Shown: in pieces, positions 56,252-64,000 of the stretch
Layout: each line of letters starts with the position of its first letter
How positions within the stretch are numbered: the first letter of the stretch is position 1
From: Planctomycetaceae bacterium
GTDB lineage: Bacteria; Planctomycetota; Planctomycetia; Planctomycetales; Planctomycetaceae
DNA length: 64,000 bases
NCBI GenBank assembly: GCA_947476295.1
Contig: CANJQC010000002.1
Location: 1-64,000, forward strand
Reading direction: 5' to 3'
The notes under the pieces: generated by a model
What the model was told of the DNA's origin: nothing
Database searches by the model: none
The model's input: the letters and a program-made list of their open reading frames with translations, nothing else
Translations under genes and position numbers: made by a program

Positions 56252-56543
56252 AAATCACTCCACTCTTCAAATTGAATTGAACTGTATTACTACATTATTA
56301 CTACACTATGTCTGCTAGGCCGCTTGGCGCGTTTCACCACGTCAAATGCGATGCCAACCACTGATCGTCTGGGAATCCGGCCAGAGTTGCAAGTTCCGCC
56401 GCACTTCAAAAAATGGAACCTGGACAAATTCCGGAACAATCGCCGCTGCCGCCCACCAGTTGTCGATAGGTAGTGCAAACGTTCCGGAACGATATACTTT
56501 GCTTGGCGTGATGATGGATGTTTGAGTGTCAGGCAGGCGGCAG
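56252..56543. other. Divergent promoter region with TATTACTACA direct repeat
   Basis: 292 bases between nrnA-like and plsY. TATTACTACA occurs at 56285-56294 and 56296-56305, an 11-base period. It is AT-rich and likely to contain a promoter for the nrnA-like gene. Confidence 0.4.
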
Positions 56544-57215
56544 ATGGTTTTCGTAATTGGCGCGTTTTGTGTGGTTGCGTTTCTGGTGGGCGGAATTCCG
56601 TTTGGGTATCTCGTTGGAGGTGCCATTCTGAAGGACGATATTCGGAAACACGGCAGCGGCAACATCGGTGCGACGAATGTTGCCAGAATTCTGGGCTGGA
56701 AATGGGGCTTCGTCGTTCTGTTTCTGGATGCACTCAAGGGGTTGCTGCCAACTCTGGCGACGAAGCTGTTTCTTCAAAATCGAGGCAGTGACGAATTGGC
56801 GAATCTGGGGGCGATCTTGGCAGGCATGAGTTGTATTGTCGGCCACATGTATCCGATCTGGCTGAAGCTGCGTGGTGGAAAGGGAGTCGCAACAGCGTTG
56901 GGAGTCATCCTTGTCATCGCCCCGCTGGCATCCGGCGTGGCATTGGCAACGTTTTTATTGGTATTTGCCGCGACGCGAATTGTCGGACTGGCTTCGATTG
57001 TGTCAGTTACCTCCTTCGCTATCGCTCAGCTGATTTTGATGGGGCCTGACGTGTTTGTGTTTGGGCAGCTTCCGTTGACACTCTTTTCGACACTTGTTCC
57101 GGCATTGATCGTGTGGAAGCATCGATCGAACATTGTTCGGATGTTGCATGGTGACGAACGGAAGATGAAAGCTGGATCGAAGACCGGAGCCGGGGAGCCT
57201 GATTCTGTGGAGTGA
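56544..57215 (+). CDS. plsY: Glycerol-3-phosphate acyltransferase PlsY
   Basis: 223 residues from ATG at 56544 (GTG at 56526 also in frame; AGGCGG stands just before the ATG). Multi-pass membrane protein. Motifs: GSGNIGATNVAR (motif 1), GHMYPIWLKLRGGKGVAT (motif 2), consistent with acylphosphate-dependent acyl transfer to glycerol 3-phosphate, the first step of phospholipid synthesis. A cytosolic tail of about 30 residues is longer than usual. The stop lies 5 bases before the next start. Confidence 0.94.
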   Translation: MVFVIGAFCVVAFLVGGIPFGYLVGGAILKDDIRKHGSGNIGATNVARILGWKWGFVVLFLDALKGLLPTLATKLFLQNRGSDELANLGAILAGMSCIVGHMYPIWLKLRGGKGVATALGVILVIAPLASGVALATFLLVFAATRIVGLASIVSVTSFAIAQLILMGPDVFVFGQLPLTLFSTLVPALIVWKHRSNIVRMLHGDERKMKAGSKTGAGEPDSVE

Positions 57216-57220
57216 GCACG

Positions 57221-58819
57221 ATGAGCGACGTGCCAAACACTGACGATTCTGCAACATTCTCTGAAGCGATGCTGCGATTGCAGCGATCGACCGCAGGGAT
57301 TCCGGATTCGCAGCACTGGCGATGGATATTTTTCGATAAGGATCTGAAGGCAGGCGTCAATTTTGGCAAAGGTGCCGTCGGGCCGATTGTGTCAATGGGA
57401 TTGCCGTGGCTATCGGCGGATTGTTCGCTCCGTTGGCTCGGACCACGCCTTTTCTTCTGGCCCCAGGGAATCCCAGGTCGCCGCCGAGTCTCAATTGTTA
57501 CTTCGAGATTGAAGCAGCGGTTGGACGAAGAATCCTGGTGGTTCGATCTGCTTCGCACCGCTGTGCTGCGAATTGATCCGACGCACGATGTCCTGTGTGC
57601 TGTTGCAGGAACTGCGGCCCACCGATTTGTATGTCGCGCGGCTGAGTTATTCGGCCGACCGCTGCTGGAATTTCGCATGGACTCGAGCGAGCAAACCGGC
57701 GACGACGACATCGCTGCATGGCTGGCGGAAACAGCAAACTGCGAGGAGTGGGATTCATCGGCGGCAATTACTGAGGCGGACCTTTTGGCGGAACCGCCAA
57801 GTATTGAAAGCTACTCACCGGGAACGCAGTGGACAGTATTTGTTTCGCCTCCATTGTCGTTGTTGAACACGTCGTTCAATACTGATCCACCGAATTTTTC
57901 CATTCTCCCCGTATCCCGGCAGCCGGTCGCCGATCGAATTCTGTTCGCGGCTGGCGACCGCTTGCAAGTGCTGCGTGCTCGATCAGGGGGCGCAGTTCAG
58001 GCGTTGCTGTTGCAGCATTTGCAGGACTTTGAACGCCGCGCGTCGCTCGTAATGCTGGCATCGGACACGGCCGGACAGGTTCCAGCGATAGACGCGGATT
58101 CGCACGGCTGCATCATTCCCTGGTTGTTGAAATCATCGAGGGGCAGTAAGCCCGGTAACATCGATTCCCATGGTGAAGGAAAGGCGGAGCTGCGATCTGA
58201 TGAATCGTCTGCAGCGCAGGGTTCATCAGCGGTTTCAACGCCCTTGTCGCACCCTGATGACTGGTTATTTCACTGGACTCGTTCGACCGTCGGTCCGTGG
58301 CCTGATCAGGATGAGCAGGAGTTCAATGACGAACTCATTCTGGGATGTCGCTCGTCCGATCGATCCGCTCTGGCGACCCTTCTGCGAATCGTCATCGAAG
58401 GTCGATTGTGGGCGTCGTCAGAAGCGATCCGTGGCGGCTATCGAGTTGTCTCATTCACCGAAGTTCCGCTGCAGGCGTTTCGCAGTCATCGAACATATCG
58501 GAAGCACCGACGGCGTTACGATTTTGAACCGTGGGGAATTGCCGTTCGGCGTGATGTACTGGCATCGGCCGGAGCCAGTCCGGTCATATACGGCGATGAA
58601 GAAACATGGCGGATGACTACGGATATTGCACGACCGTTTTTTCAGAATGTCGGGGCCGGTAATGGCTGGACGAAAGGCGAACGCGAATGGAGAATCAAGG
58701 GTCATGTACAGTTGAACGAACTGCCGGTGGCGTCGGTTGTGGTCTTTGTGGATTCGGAAGATTCGCGTTCGATCGTTCAGAAGCAAACCGAATGGGCGGT
58801 GATTGTGGTACCTTCGTAA
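57221..58819 (+). CDS. Unrecognised two-part protein, C-terminal half AbiGi/DUF2971-like
   Basis: 532 residues from ATG at 57221, which has GGAG 8 bases upstream (a GTG at 57212 overlaps the plsY stop). The N-terminal part (1-300) has two alpha/beta-looking blocks: VSIVTSRLKQ with DVLCAVAGTAAHRFV, and RILFAAGDRLQVL with ASLVMLASDT; a nucleotide-binding Rossmann-like fold is possible. A Ser-rich linker (about 300-340) follows. The C-terminal part has WLFHWTRSTVGPWPD, VVSFTEVPLQAF, SPVIYGDEETW and KGEREWRIKG, the order seen in AbiGi/DUF2971-type proteins, whose members include phage-defence factors. All this is pattern reading, not a proven assignment. Tightly coupled to plsY. Confidence 0.6.
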   Translation: MSDVPNTDDSATFSEAMLRLQRSTAGIPDSQHWRWIFFDKDLKAGVNFGKGAVGPIVSMGLPWLSADCSLRWLGPRLFFWPQGIPGRRRVSIVTSRLKQRLDEESWWFDLLRTAVLRIDPTHDVLCAVAGTAAHRFVCRAAELFGRPLLEFRMDSSEQTGDDDIAAWLAETANCEEWDSSAAITEADLLAEPPSIESYSPGTQWTVFVSPPLSLLNTSFNTDPPNFSILPVSRQPVADRILFAAGDRLQVLRARSGGAVQALLLQHLQDFERRASLVMLASDTAGQVPAIDADSHGCIIPWLLKSSRGSKPGNIDSHGEGKAELRSDESSAAQGSSAVSTPLSHPDDWLFHWTRSTVGPWPDQDEQEFNDELILGCRSSDRSALATLLRIVIEGRLWASSEAIRGGYRVVSFTEVPLQAFRSHRTYRKHRRRYDFEPWGIAVRRDVLASAGASPVIYGDEETWRMTTDIARPFFQNVGAGNGWTKGEREWRIKGHVQLNELPVASVVVFVDSEDSRSIVQKQTEWAVIVVPS

Positions 58820-58970
58820 TGGAATTGCTTAGTCAACGATCAGATGCGCGACAGGAATTCGAACGGTTGGTTGCATTTCGACAACATCGATTCGCCTGAC
58901 AGTAATGCGATGCTTCTTGAGTTTGCCGATCTTTGAGTCAGGATGTGTGACTCACTTAACCTGAACCGCC

Positions 58971-59612
58971 ATGAGCCCGGAAACTTCAATGTTGTTTACC
59001 GATGAAATGTCCTACGCAGCATTTCGAGCAGCGTTTGTTTTGACGCTGGATTGCATGTTGCGAGAGGCTTTGGATCGTCAGCCTGCGGCTGCCGGAGGAG
59101 GTGGATTTCTGGACGTCTATCCCGTTCTCCAGGGCACCGCCCCTCAGATTCAATTGGAATGCCTGCTTGAAACATGGGATCACCTGCATCGAAGCGAGAT
59201 GGATCTTACACCGCTTGACCGTTGTGTAGTGAACGCGGCCTGTGAGGCATTAGCGAAAATCGGCGAACTGACGACATCTTCAACGCTGGCCAGTGTTTGG
59301 AAAGGGCCAAAATCAATTGCGACCTCCTGCGACCACTGGGTGACGTCAAAAGTGCGGGCTTTGCAACTGACGATGGACGAAAAAACGTCGAACGAATTGG
59401 TTCGGCTGGAAGACAGATTGGATGATCACAGCCCAACGTCGGTTCCGTTTTCAGGGTTTGGAAAACAGGGTCCTTCCGTAGACCTGATCTCTGTCGTCGG
59501 ACGCTGGACGGCCTCGAGTGCGATCGTTCTTGGCTCGACAGGGCTCTTAACAGAGGACGAACAGGACATCCTTCGCATTTTTTTTGAGGAACAATCAGGT
59601 CTGCTGAGGTAA
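58971..59612 (+). CDS. Unrecognised cytosolic protein
   Basis: 213 residues, mostly helical, no signal peptide. Visible: YAAFRAAFVLTLDCMLRE, a Gly stretch AAAGGGGFLDVYPVLQG, LDRCVVNAACEALAKIGEL, and an acidic end LTEDEQDILRIFFEEQ. I do not recognise a family. It follows the AbiGi-like gene by 151 bases and precedes the H1-tailed protein by 121. ATG at 58971. It could belong to the same transcript as plsY and its neighbour. Confidence 0.6.
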   Translation: MSPETSMLFTDEMSYAAFRAAFVLTLDCMLREALDRQPAAAGGGGFLDVYPVLQGTAPQIQLECLLETWDHLHRSEMDLTPLDRCVVNAACEALAKIGELTTSSTLASVWKGPKSIATSCDHWVTSKVRALQLTMDEKTSNELVRLEDRLDDHSPTSVPFSGFGKQGPSVDLISVVGRWTASSAIVLGSTGLLTEDEQDILRIFFEEQSGLLR

Positions 59613-59733
59613 GTGAGGACGTTCACCCGCTATCATCGCGTTCTTAGATCGGCAATACCGTTTGCGGGGCGTTGGACCTCGTCGGAATTCCGCGATTTTC
59701 GAGTTTTTAGAGTGCAAACAGGGATTGAGATCG

Positions 59734-60282
59734 ATGGCGAAGAAGAAGGTAGTCAAAAAATCTGCAAAGCCTGCAAAGCCACAGAAACCATTATCTCTCG
59801 CGACGAAGAAAGCCACGAAACCGCCACGTACTGTGGCAAAAAAGAAACCAGTCCCAAAGAAATCGGCCCCGAAAAAGGCTCCCGTTGCCCGCAAGCCGGT
59901 AATGGTAGCCCGCAAGCCGACTCCGGAACCCGAACTGATTCAGCGGAAGAAGGGCGTTCGCAAAGCCACGATTTCGTCGGGTATTCATGACGACAAGCCA
60001 TCCCGGAAATTGGGACGTTCACGCATTCCGATCGACGCGCCGCTGGATGTTGTGTTTCAAAACGACATTCAGGCGAGAGAAGCGTTTATGTTTCTCGGGA
60101 TTCATTCAATTCGAGATCTGGAGCAATTTAACCCTGACGACCTGGTGTTGAGATTAACGGGCCCGGCGAAACTCACTGTAGGCCGTATTCGCAAAATTCT
60201 GGCTATGAACAATCGCTGCCTTTCGAACGACGAAGAGTTTGCTCTGGAATTCCAGGAATTGCTCTCTCGCCCAAGAGAATAG
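59734..60282 (+). CDS. Protein with histone H1-like Lys/Ala/Pro tail and helix-hairpin-helix-like C-terminus
   Basis: 182 residues from ATG at 59734 (open frame from 59662 is not needed). Residues 1-75 are a basic tail rich in KK, AKP and PKK (KKSAPKKAPVARKP), like eukaryotic H1 and bacterial nucleoid proteins. Residues about 115-182 carry FLGIHSIRDLEQFNPDDLV and GPAKLTVGRIRKIL, which resembles the helix-hairpin-helix of the RNA polymerase alpha C-terminal domain. It is likely to bind DNA or RNA. Eight bases separate it from the aminotransferase gene, so cotranscription is likely. Confidence 0.65.
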   Translation: MAKKKVVKKSAKPAKPQKPLSLATKKATKPPRTVAKKKPVPKKSAPKKAPVARKPVMVARKPTPEPELIQRKKGVRKATISSGIHDDKPSRKLGRSRIPIDAPLDVVFQNDIQAREAFMFLGIHSIRDLEQFNPDDLVLRLTGPAKLTVGRIRKILAMNNRCLSNDEEFALEFQELLSRPRE

Positions 60283-60289
60283 ATGACAC

Positions 60290-61642
60290 ATGGATTCGGG
60301 ATTTCAGCACTTTGATCAAGCCATAAGTGGCGATCAGACTCGGCTCAGTGATCACGCACGGCGGTCGGCAAATCAGGCCATCGGGTTCCTGATGCAGCAG
60401 GCGGTCGAAAACGCCGATTGCATATCGCTCGCTGCCGGACTGGTCGATGAAGAATCGTTACCGGTTAAGATTGTGCGTGAGGCTGTCGCAGAATTGCTGT
60501 CAGACGCCGTTTCAGGCCGCAAGCTGTTGCAGTACGGAATCACGCCAGGCCCAGAACCGCTGCGGCGCGTTTTCAGAACAAATCTTGCTCGACTTGAACA
60601 GCGCAACGATGAACTGCGTGATTTGCCGCTGTCGCAACTTGTCCTGACGACAGGCTCACAGCAGTTGCTGTCACTTGTGACTCAGGCATTGTTCAATCCG
60701 GGTGACATCTGCCTTGTTGCCGCGCCGACATATTTCGTGTACATCGATGTGCTTCAGGCTGCAGGTGCGGAAATTGTTCCAGTAACCGCCGACGCGGACG
60801 GGATGCGACCGGATTCACTTGCCGCCGCATTGGAACAGATTCAGTCTGAAGGGAAACTGGACCGTGTTCGTCTGGTCTACGTCGTAAGTGATTTCGACAA
60901 TCCGTCCGGGGTAAGTGTGTCTGCCGAACGGCGTCCGGAACTTCTTCAGATTGTGCAGAAGTATTCATTGGATCGCCGGATTTTTCTGCTGGAAGACTGC
61001 GCATATCGCGAACTTCGCTATGACGGCAATGCCATTCCAAGCATTTGGTCGCTGGACAAAACACATGAGACCGTAATCCTGGCTCAGACGTTTTCAAAAA
61101 GTTTTTCGCCGGGCATCCGCGTCGGAATGGGTGTATTGCCACAATGCTTGGTAAAAGCCGTCACCGACTTGAAGGGCAACGAAGACTTCGGATCGGCCCA
61201 TTTGAATCAGCATATTGTTGCGAGAGCGATCCGAACAGGCGAATATGCCGATCATGTCCGCAGTGTGTGTGAAAGTTATCGACGCAAACGTGATGCGATG
61301 GTAGCGATGGTCGAGCGTGAATTTTCCGGATTGCCCGGTGTTTCCTGGTTCAAGCCGCAGGGGGGTATGTATGTCTGGATGCGGTTGCCGGATCATATCG
61401 CGACAGGCTTCACGGGTCCGCTCTTTCAACGAGCGACGCAGGTGGACAAGGTGATGTATGTGCCTGGTGAACTCAGTTACCCGGCCGATTGGGTGGATCG
61501 TCCCCACTGCGAAATGCGATTGAGTTTCGGTGTGCAGAATATCGTTGGAATTGAGGCAGGCATTCGTCGCCTTGCGTCTGCCGTCCGCTGGGTGCTGGAT
61601 GCTCCGCCGCCGTCTGTCTTGCAGGCGGAGTCTGGGCGGTGA
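60290..61642 (+). CDS. PLP-dependent aminotransferase, class I/II (2-aminoadipate aminotransferase-like)
   Basis: 450 residues. Fold type I: SLAAGLVDEESLP, LQYGITPGPEPLRR, LTTGSQQLLSLV, VVSDFDNPSGVSVS, LEDCAYRELRY and the PLP lysine in QTFSKSFSPGIRVG, followed by PQGGMYVWM. The order matches the MocR/LysN group without the regulator domain. Amino donor and acceptor cannot be told. It starts at 60290 and overlaps epmA by 4 bases. Confidence 0.88.
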   Translation: MDSGFQHFDQAISGDQTRLSDHARRSANQAIGFLMQQAVENADCISLAAGLVDEESLPVKIVREAVAELLSDAVSGRKLLQYGITPGPEPLRRVFRTNLARLEQRNDELRDLPLSQLVLTTGSQQLLSLVTQALFNPGDICLVAAPTYFVYIDVLQAAGAEIVPVTADADGMRPDSLAAALEQIQSEGKLDRVRLVYVVSDFDNPSGVSVSAERRPELLQIVQKYSLDRRIFLLEDCAYRELRYDGNAIPSIWSLDKTHETVILAQTFSKSFSPGIRVGMGVLPQCLVKAVTDLKGNEDFGSAHLNQHIVARAIRTGEYADHVRSVCESYRRKRDAMVAMVEREFSGLPGVSWFKPQGGMYVWMRLPDHIATGFTGPLFQRATQVDKVMYVPGELSYPADWVDRPHCEMRLSFGVQNIVGIEAGIRRLASAVRWVLDAPPPSVLQAESGR

Positions 61643-62667
61643 AGCCTGTGTCTGATGCCTGGCGGCCTTCGTGTTCGACGCAGATGCTGCATGTTCGAGC
61701 GGAAATGTTGAGTTCGATTCGCAGATTCTTCCGGGACTACGGCTACCTTGAAGTCGAAACACCCTGCTTATCCCGAGACATCGTGCTCGATGCGTGGCTG
61801 GAACCGTTCGCAATCGACGTGCGTGGTGAACGATGGTTTTTGCAGACGTCGCCGGAAGCACACATGAAGCGGCTGCTGGCGTCTGGCGTCGGTTCCATGT
61901 TTCAGATCAGTCGTGTGTTCCGACAGAATGAACGCGGAGATCGGCACAATTCTGAATTCACGATGATCGAATGGTACGGCGTCGGATCGAACTGGCTGGA
62001 ACAGCTTGAAGTCACTGAAGCTCTCGTGCGAACGGCAACGGCTGCTGCTGCTGGTGTGACCGGCCGTGACGTTGCTGCCCAGTGGAGTCGCGAAGCATTT
62101 CAGCAGACAACTTACGCAGTGGCTTTTCAGCGTGCGTTCGAGATTGATGTTTTCTCATGTTCGGGAAGTCAGCTCATGGAAACCGCCGGGAACTACGGCG
62201 TTGCACTACCTGCGGATATGCGTGACGACCGAATCGACGATGTCTTAAACGTCATGCTGGCATTTGCGATAGAACAACAATTGGGCGGCCCGTCGGAAGA
62301 TGGCAGAGTTCGTCCCGAATTTTTGTGCGACTATCCACCTTCTCAGGCAGCTCTGGCCGTCGTTTCGGAAACGGATCCGCAGGTCGCTCGTCGTTTTGAG
62401 CTTTATGTCCAGGGCCTAGAATTGTGCAATGGGTATCAGGAATTGACGGATGACGTCGAACTGCAGCGCCGGGACGCTGTTCAGAATCAACGACGCATCG
62501 GTGAGCAGTCGCCAAAACTTCCCGGGGCCCCCCGATTGCTGGCGGCGATGCAATCAGGTCTGCCACCGTGTTCCGGAGTTGCTCTTGGATTCGATCGCCT
62601 AGTGATGTTAGCGACTGAGCACCGAGATATTCGAGAAGTTCTGCCTTTCCCAGAGAACCGCGCGTAG
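61639..62667 (+). CDS. epmA: Elongation factor P lysyltransferase EpmA (GenX/PoxA)
   Basis: 342 residues, a LysRS-like catalytic core without the tRNA-binding domain. Motif 1 region GYLEVETPCLS, motif 2 FQISRVFRQNERGDRHNSEFTMIEWY-like run, and motif 3 GVALGFDRLVML. It attaches (R)-beta-lysine to a lysine of EF-P, which helps ribosomes pass polyproline; EpmB and EF-P are not in this window. The start is GTG at 61639, overlapping the aminotransferase TGA, which suggests translational coupling. Confidence 0.92.
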   Translation: MKPVSDAWRPSCSTQMLHVRAEMLSSIRRFFRDYGYLEVETPCLSRDIVLDAWLEPFAIDVRGERWFLQTSPEAHMKRLLASGVGSMFQISRVFRQNERGDRHNSEFTMIEWYGVGSNWLEQLEVTEALVRTATAAAAGVTGRDVAAQWSREAFQQTTYAVAFQRAFEIDVFSCSGSQLMETAGNYGVALPADMRDDRIDDVLNVMLAFAIEQQLGGPSEDGRVRPEFLCDYPPSQAALAVVSETDPQVARRFELYVQGLELCNGYQELTDDVELQRRDAVQNQRRIGEQSPKLPGAPRLLAAMQSGLPPCSGVALGFDRLVMLATEHRDIREVLPFPENRA

Positions 62668-62694
62668 TTTTCTAGAGGTGCGATTCCTGTAGTT

Positions 62695-62717
62695 TGGACG
62701 GTCATGTCCATCCTGCG
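62695..62717. repeat. Diverged copy of the GGACAT repeat, reverse orientation
   Basis: GGACGGTCATGTCCATCCTGC is the reverse-orientation variant of the repeat at 3521 and 28846 (shared ATGTCCATCC). It lies 28 bases after epmA. Confidence 0.5.
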
Positions 62718-62817
62718 TAATTGCGTTCGAGGCACTTTTCATTTGGCAATTCGAACTGTGACGAATAGGATGCGCTGTCTCAAGACGTAACTCCGACATT
62801 ATTCAGGTGATGACAGA

Positions 62818-62940
62818 ATGTATCAGGACAGTAACCCATACGCGGTTAGCAGCGATATGTTTGCGGCTGATGCGATACTCAGTGAGCGTCTCGCATTTCT
62901 CCGAAAGGTCTATCTGCTGATGCGTTTTAGTGACGACTAA
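62818..62940 (+). pseudogene. N-terminal fragment of a Bax-inhibitor-1/YccA-like gene
   Basis: A 40-residue frame, MYQDSNPYAVSS... then SERLAFLRKVYLLM, ends FSDD-stop. NPYA followed by a charged stretch and 'aFLrKvY' is the opening of planctomycete-type Bax-inhibitor-1/YccA membrane proteins, whose first helix should start where this frame stops. No further BI-1-like sequence follows before the next gene. The call rests on about 25 residues, so it is tentative; it could also be a small real protein. Confidence 0.4.
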
Positions 62941-63021
62941 ATATGCCTGCGCACACGCCTCTGGCGAAGAGGCTAAAGACGGTCTCTTTGGCGTGTTGAT
63001 TTTTCGGAGGGAGCTTGAGTC

Positions 63022-64000
63022 ATGTCGCTGTCGCTTGGTAAGCGTGATTCGCTGATACGATACACGTCCAGACTGGCGGACGAACTTAATGGACTCAAGC
63101 CCGGTTTGCATCGAGCCCAGGCCGGAAAGATGTTGAAAGGGATCGGACAGCGGTGCGAGCTGAATCACGTTCATCTGTATCTGACGCGGCTCAAAGACGG
63201 ACCGCAGATTTCGCTCTACAGTGAATGGTCGCGCGCTGAGATCCCTCCCCTAGCGTGTCAGTTGCAGCGTGTTGCACTACCCCTGATTGGCGAGCAGGCA
63301 GCGCAGTTGCTTCCATTCGGAATCGCAGTCTACTGCGGCATGAACGAACAGTCTGAAGCATGCAGTCGGCTCGTTTCAAGCATTCTTCGCGAACTGAACT
63401 CCGCGGCGTATGAAATGATTCCGATCCTGATCAGCGAAAGGTTGCGCGGCGTCATTGCGGTTGGGCATGATCAGGGGCCGCTGCATCTGAATTCGGTGTG
63501 TCATCATCTGCTGCAGCTCACCGGTCGCGTGTTTGTCGGCAGCTACCGTGCGGCCTGTCGGGAATCCAGACGACGGAAAAATCACCGCCAGTGGCGCAAT
63601 CTTGCCAACGGTGCCTGCGACTTTGCCCTGGTACTAGATTCGGCACTGGAAATTGTCAACGTTGTGCCATTTAGAAATCAGACTCCGCCTGCTGTCAATG
63701 GACTACGCCTCCAGGACATCGTAACGCGATCCTCGTACAAACCCGTGAGGCAGTTGATCGAAAACGCAATCAAGTCAAACCTAGCACGGACCGGCGATTT
63801 CTTAACGCTGCAGGGAAAAGGAAAACCGGGCTCCTTCACTTCTCGCATCGAGCCAGGCGGCGAAACGGCGGCCTGTGCCTGCACACTGTACCTGACAAGC
63901 AACGATGTCGAACGTGCCGCCGCCGACGAATTGACCCAACTCCGTGATCATCTGGCTCAGGCGTCAAGGCTAAGTGTCAGCGGCAATCTCTCTTCCGAGT
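63022..64000 (+). CDS. Sensor histidine kinase-like protein, N-terminal part (runs off the window)
   Basis: An open frame of 326 residues reaches the right edge without a stop. The ATG at 63022 has GGAGGGAG 8-15 bases upstream. Residues about 30-185 look like a GAF domain (HVHLYLTRLKDGP, ... RLRGVIAVGHDQGPL). About 200-300 resembles a PAS domain (ANGACDFALVLDSALEIVNV). The last visible residues, ELTQLRDHLAQASRLSVSGN, match the run-up to an H-box (family 'hlaqasRlsalGem.aglAHElnqPL'). No membrane segment in the visible part, so a soluble sensor. The phosphoacceptor His and kinase domain lie beyond the window. Confidence 0.75.
   Translation, partial: MSLSLGKRDSLIRYTSRLADELNGLKPGLHRAQAGKMLKGIGQRCELNHVHLYLTRLKDGPQISLYSEWSRAEIPPLACQLQRVALPLIGEQAAQLLPFGIAVYCGMNEQSEACSRLVSSILRELNSAAYEMIPILISERLRGVIAVGHDQGPLHLNSVCHHLLQLTGRVFVGSYRAACRESRRRKNHRQWRNLANGACDFALVLDSALEIVNVVPFRNQTPPAVNGLRLQDIVTRSSYKPVRQLIENAIKSNLARTGDFLTLQGKGKPGSFTSRIEPGGETAACACTLYLTSNDVERAAADELTQLRDHLAQASRLSVSGNLSSE

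Noticed and set aside
57221..58140. SLOG-type nucleotide-sensing domain in the N-terminal half of the unknown gene
   Set aside because: Strand and helix rhythm is suggestive, but I could not point to the family's glycine and glutamate motifs with confidence, so it is not claimed.

Overview
The window looks like chromosomal DNA of a planctomycete (PVC superphylum). The evidence is a PSCyt1/PSCyt2/PSD1 (DUF1549/DUF1553) protein with haem-type CxxCH motifs, a Tat-exported DUF1501 protein, a TIGR03000-type secreted protein, the PVC 'small basic protein', a pepcterm-type CPBP protease and many lineage-style dispersed palindromic repeats. I cannot name the genus from sequence alone. Most of the window is core chromosome. 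There is no CRISPR array, rRNA, tRNA, prophage or plasmid backbone that I can see.

Layout. 1-6.2 kb: the 3' end of a group II intron (maturase C-terminus plus domains V/VI), the large DUF1553 protein, a repeat cluster, and a WD40 lipoprotein-like gene broken by a frameshift and an in-frame stop. 6.5-24.6 kb: secreted and degradative proteins (neutral ceramidase-like, PHP-domain, tandem alpha/beta hydrolase, TIGR03000, M28 peptidase, DUF1501) interleaved with lhr, a dksA/traR-like gene overlapping lspA, and sod. 24.7-31.8 kb: an SDR, leuS, a eukaryote-like purB and a zinc alcohol dehydrogenase. 33.4-41.1 kb: a run of minus-strand housekeeping genes (CPBP protease; yicC-gmk-rpoZ-coaC-coaB in classic order; tpiA, secG; pheA). 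41.9-52.4 kb: dnaK, a Uma2 nuclease-like gene, a TIM-barrel isomerase-like gene, a DUF1349 gene, the remnant of a second group II intron, a polytopic membrane protein, clpB and the small basic protein. 52.5-64 kb: a GH3-like enzyme, nadC, nrnA-like, plsY followed by two unrecognised genes, an H1-tailed helix-hairpin-helix protein, an aminotransferase overlapping epmA, a Bax-inhibitor-like gene fragment, and a sensor kinase-like gene that runs off the right edge.

What stands out most is leuS. Leucyl-tRNA synthetase carries two in-frame extra segments of roughly 40 residues, built from the same palindromic repeats that occur between genes elsewhere in the window. The two copies of one repeat are read in the same frame and give nearly the same peptide (ASGG[R/C]QPSGT). 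This resembles, in principle, the Rickettsia palindromic elements. A second candidate for follow-up is the gene at 57221-58819, translationally close to plsY, whose C-terminal half has an AbiGi/DUF2971-like pattern.

Functional links seen in the layout: cofactor A, nucleotide and RNA polymerase assembly (coaC, coaB, gmk, rpoZ, yicC), proteostasis (dnaK, clpB), lipoprotein and envelope biogenesis (lspA, secG, plsY), translation (leuS, epmA, small basic protein), and export by Sec and Tat of several large hydrolases and planctomycete-specific proteins. All start sites and functions are read by eye; no database search was run.
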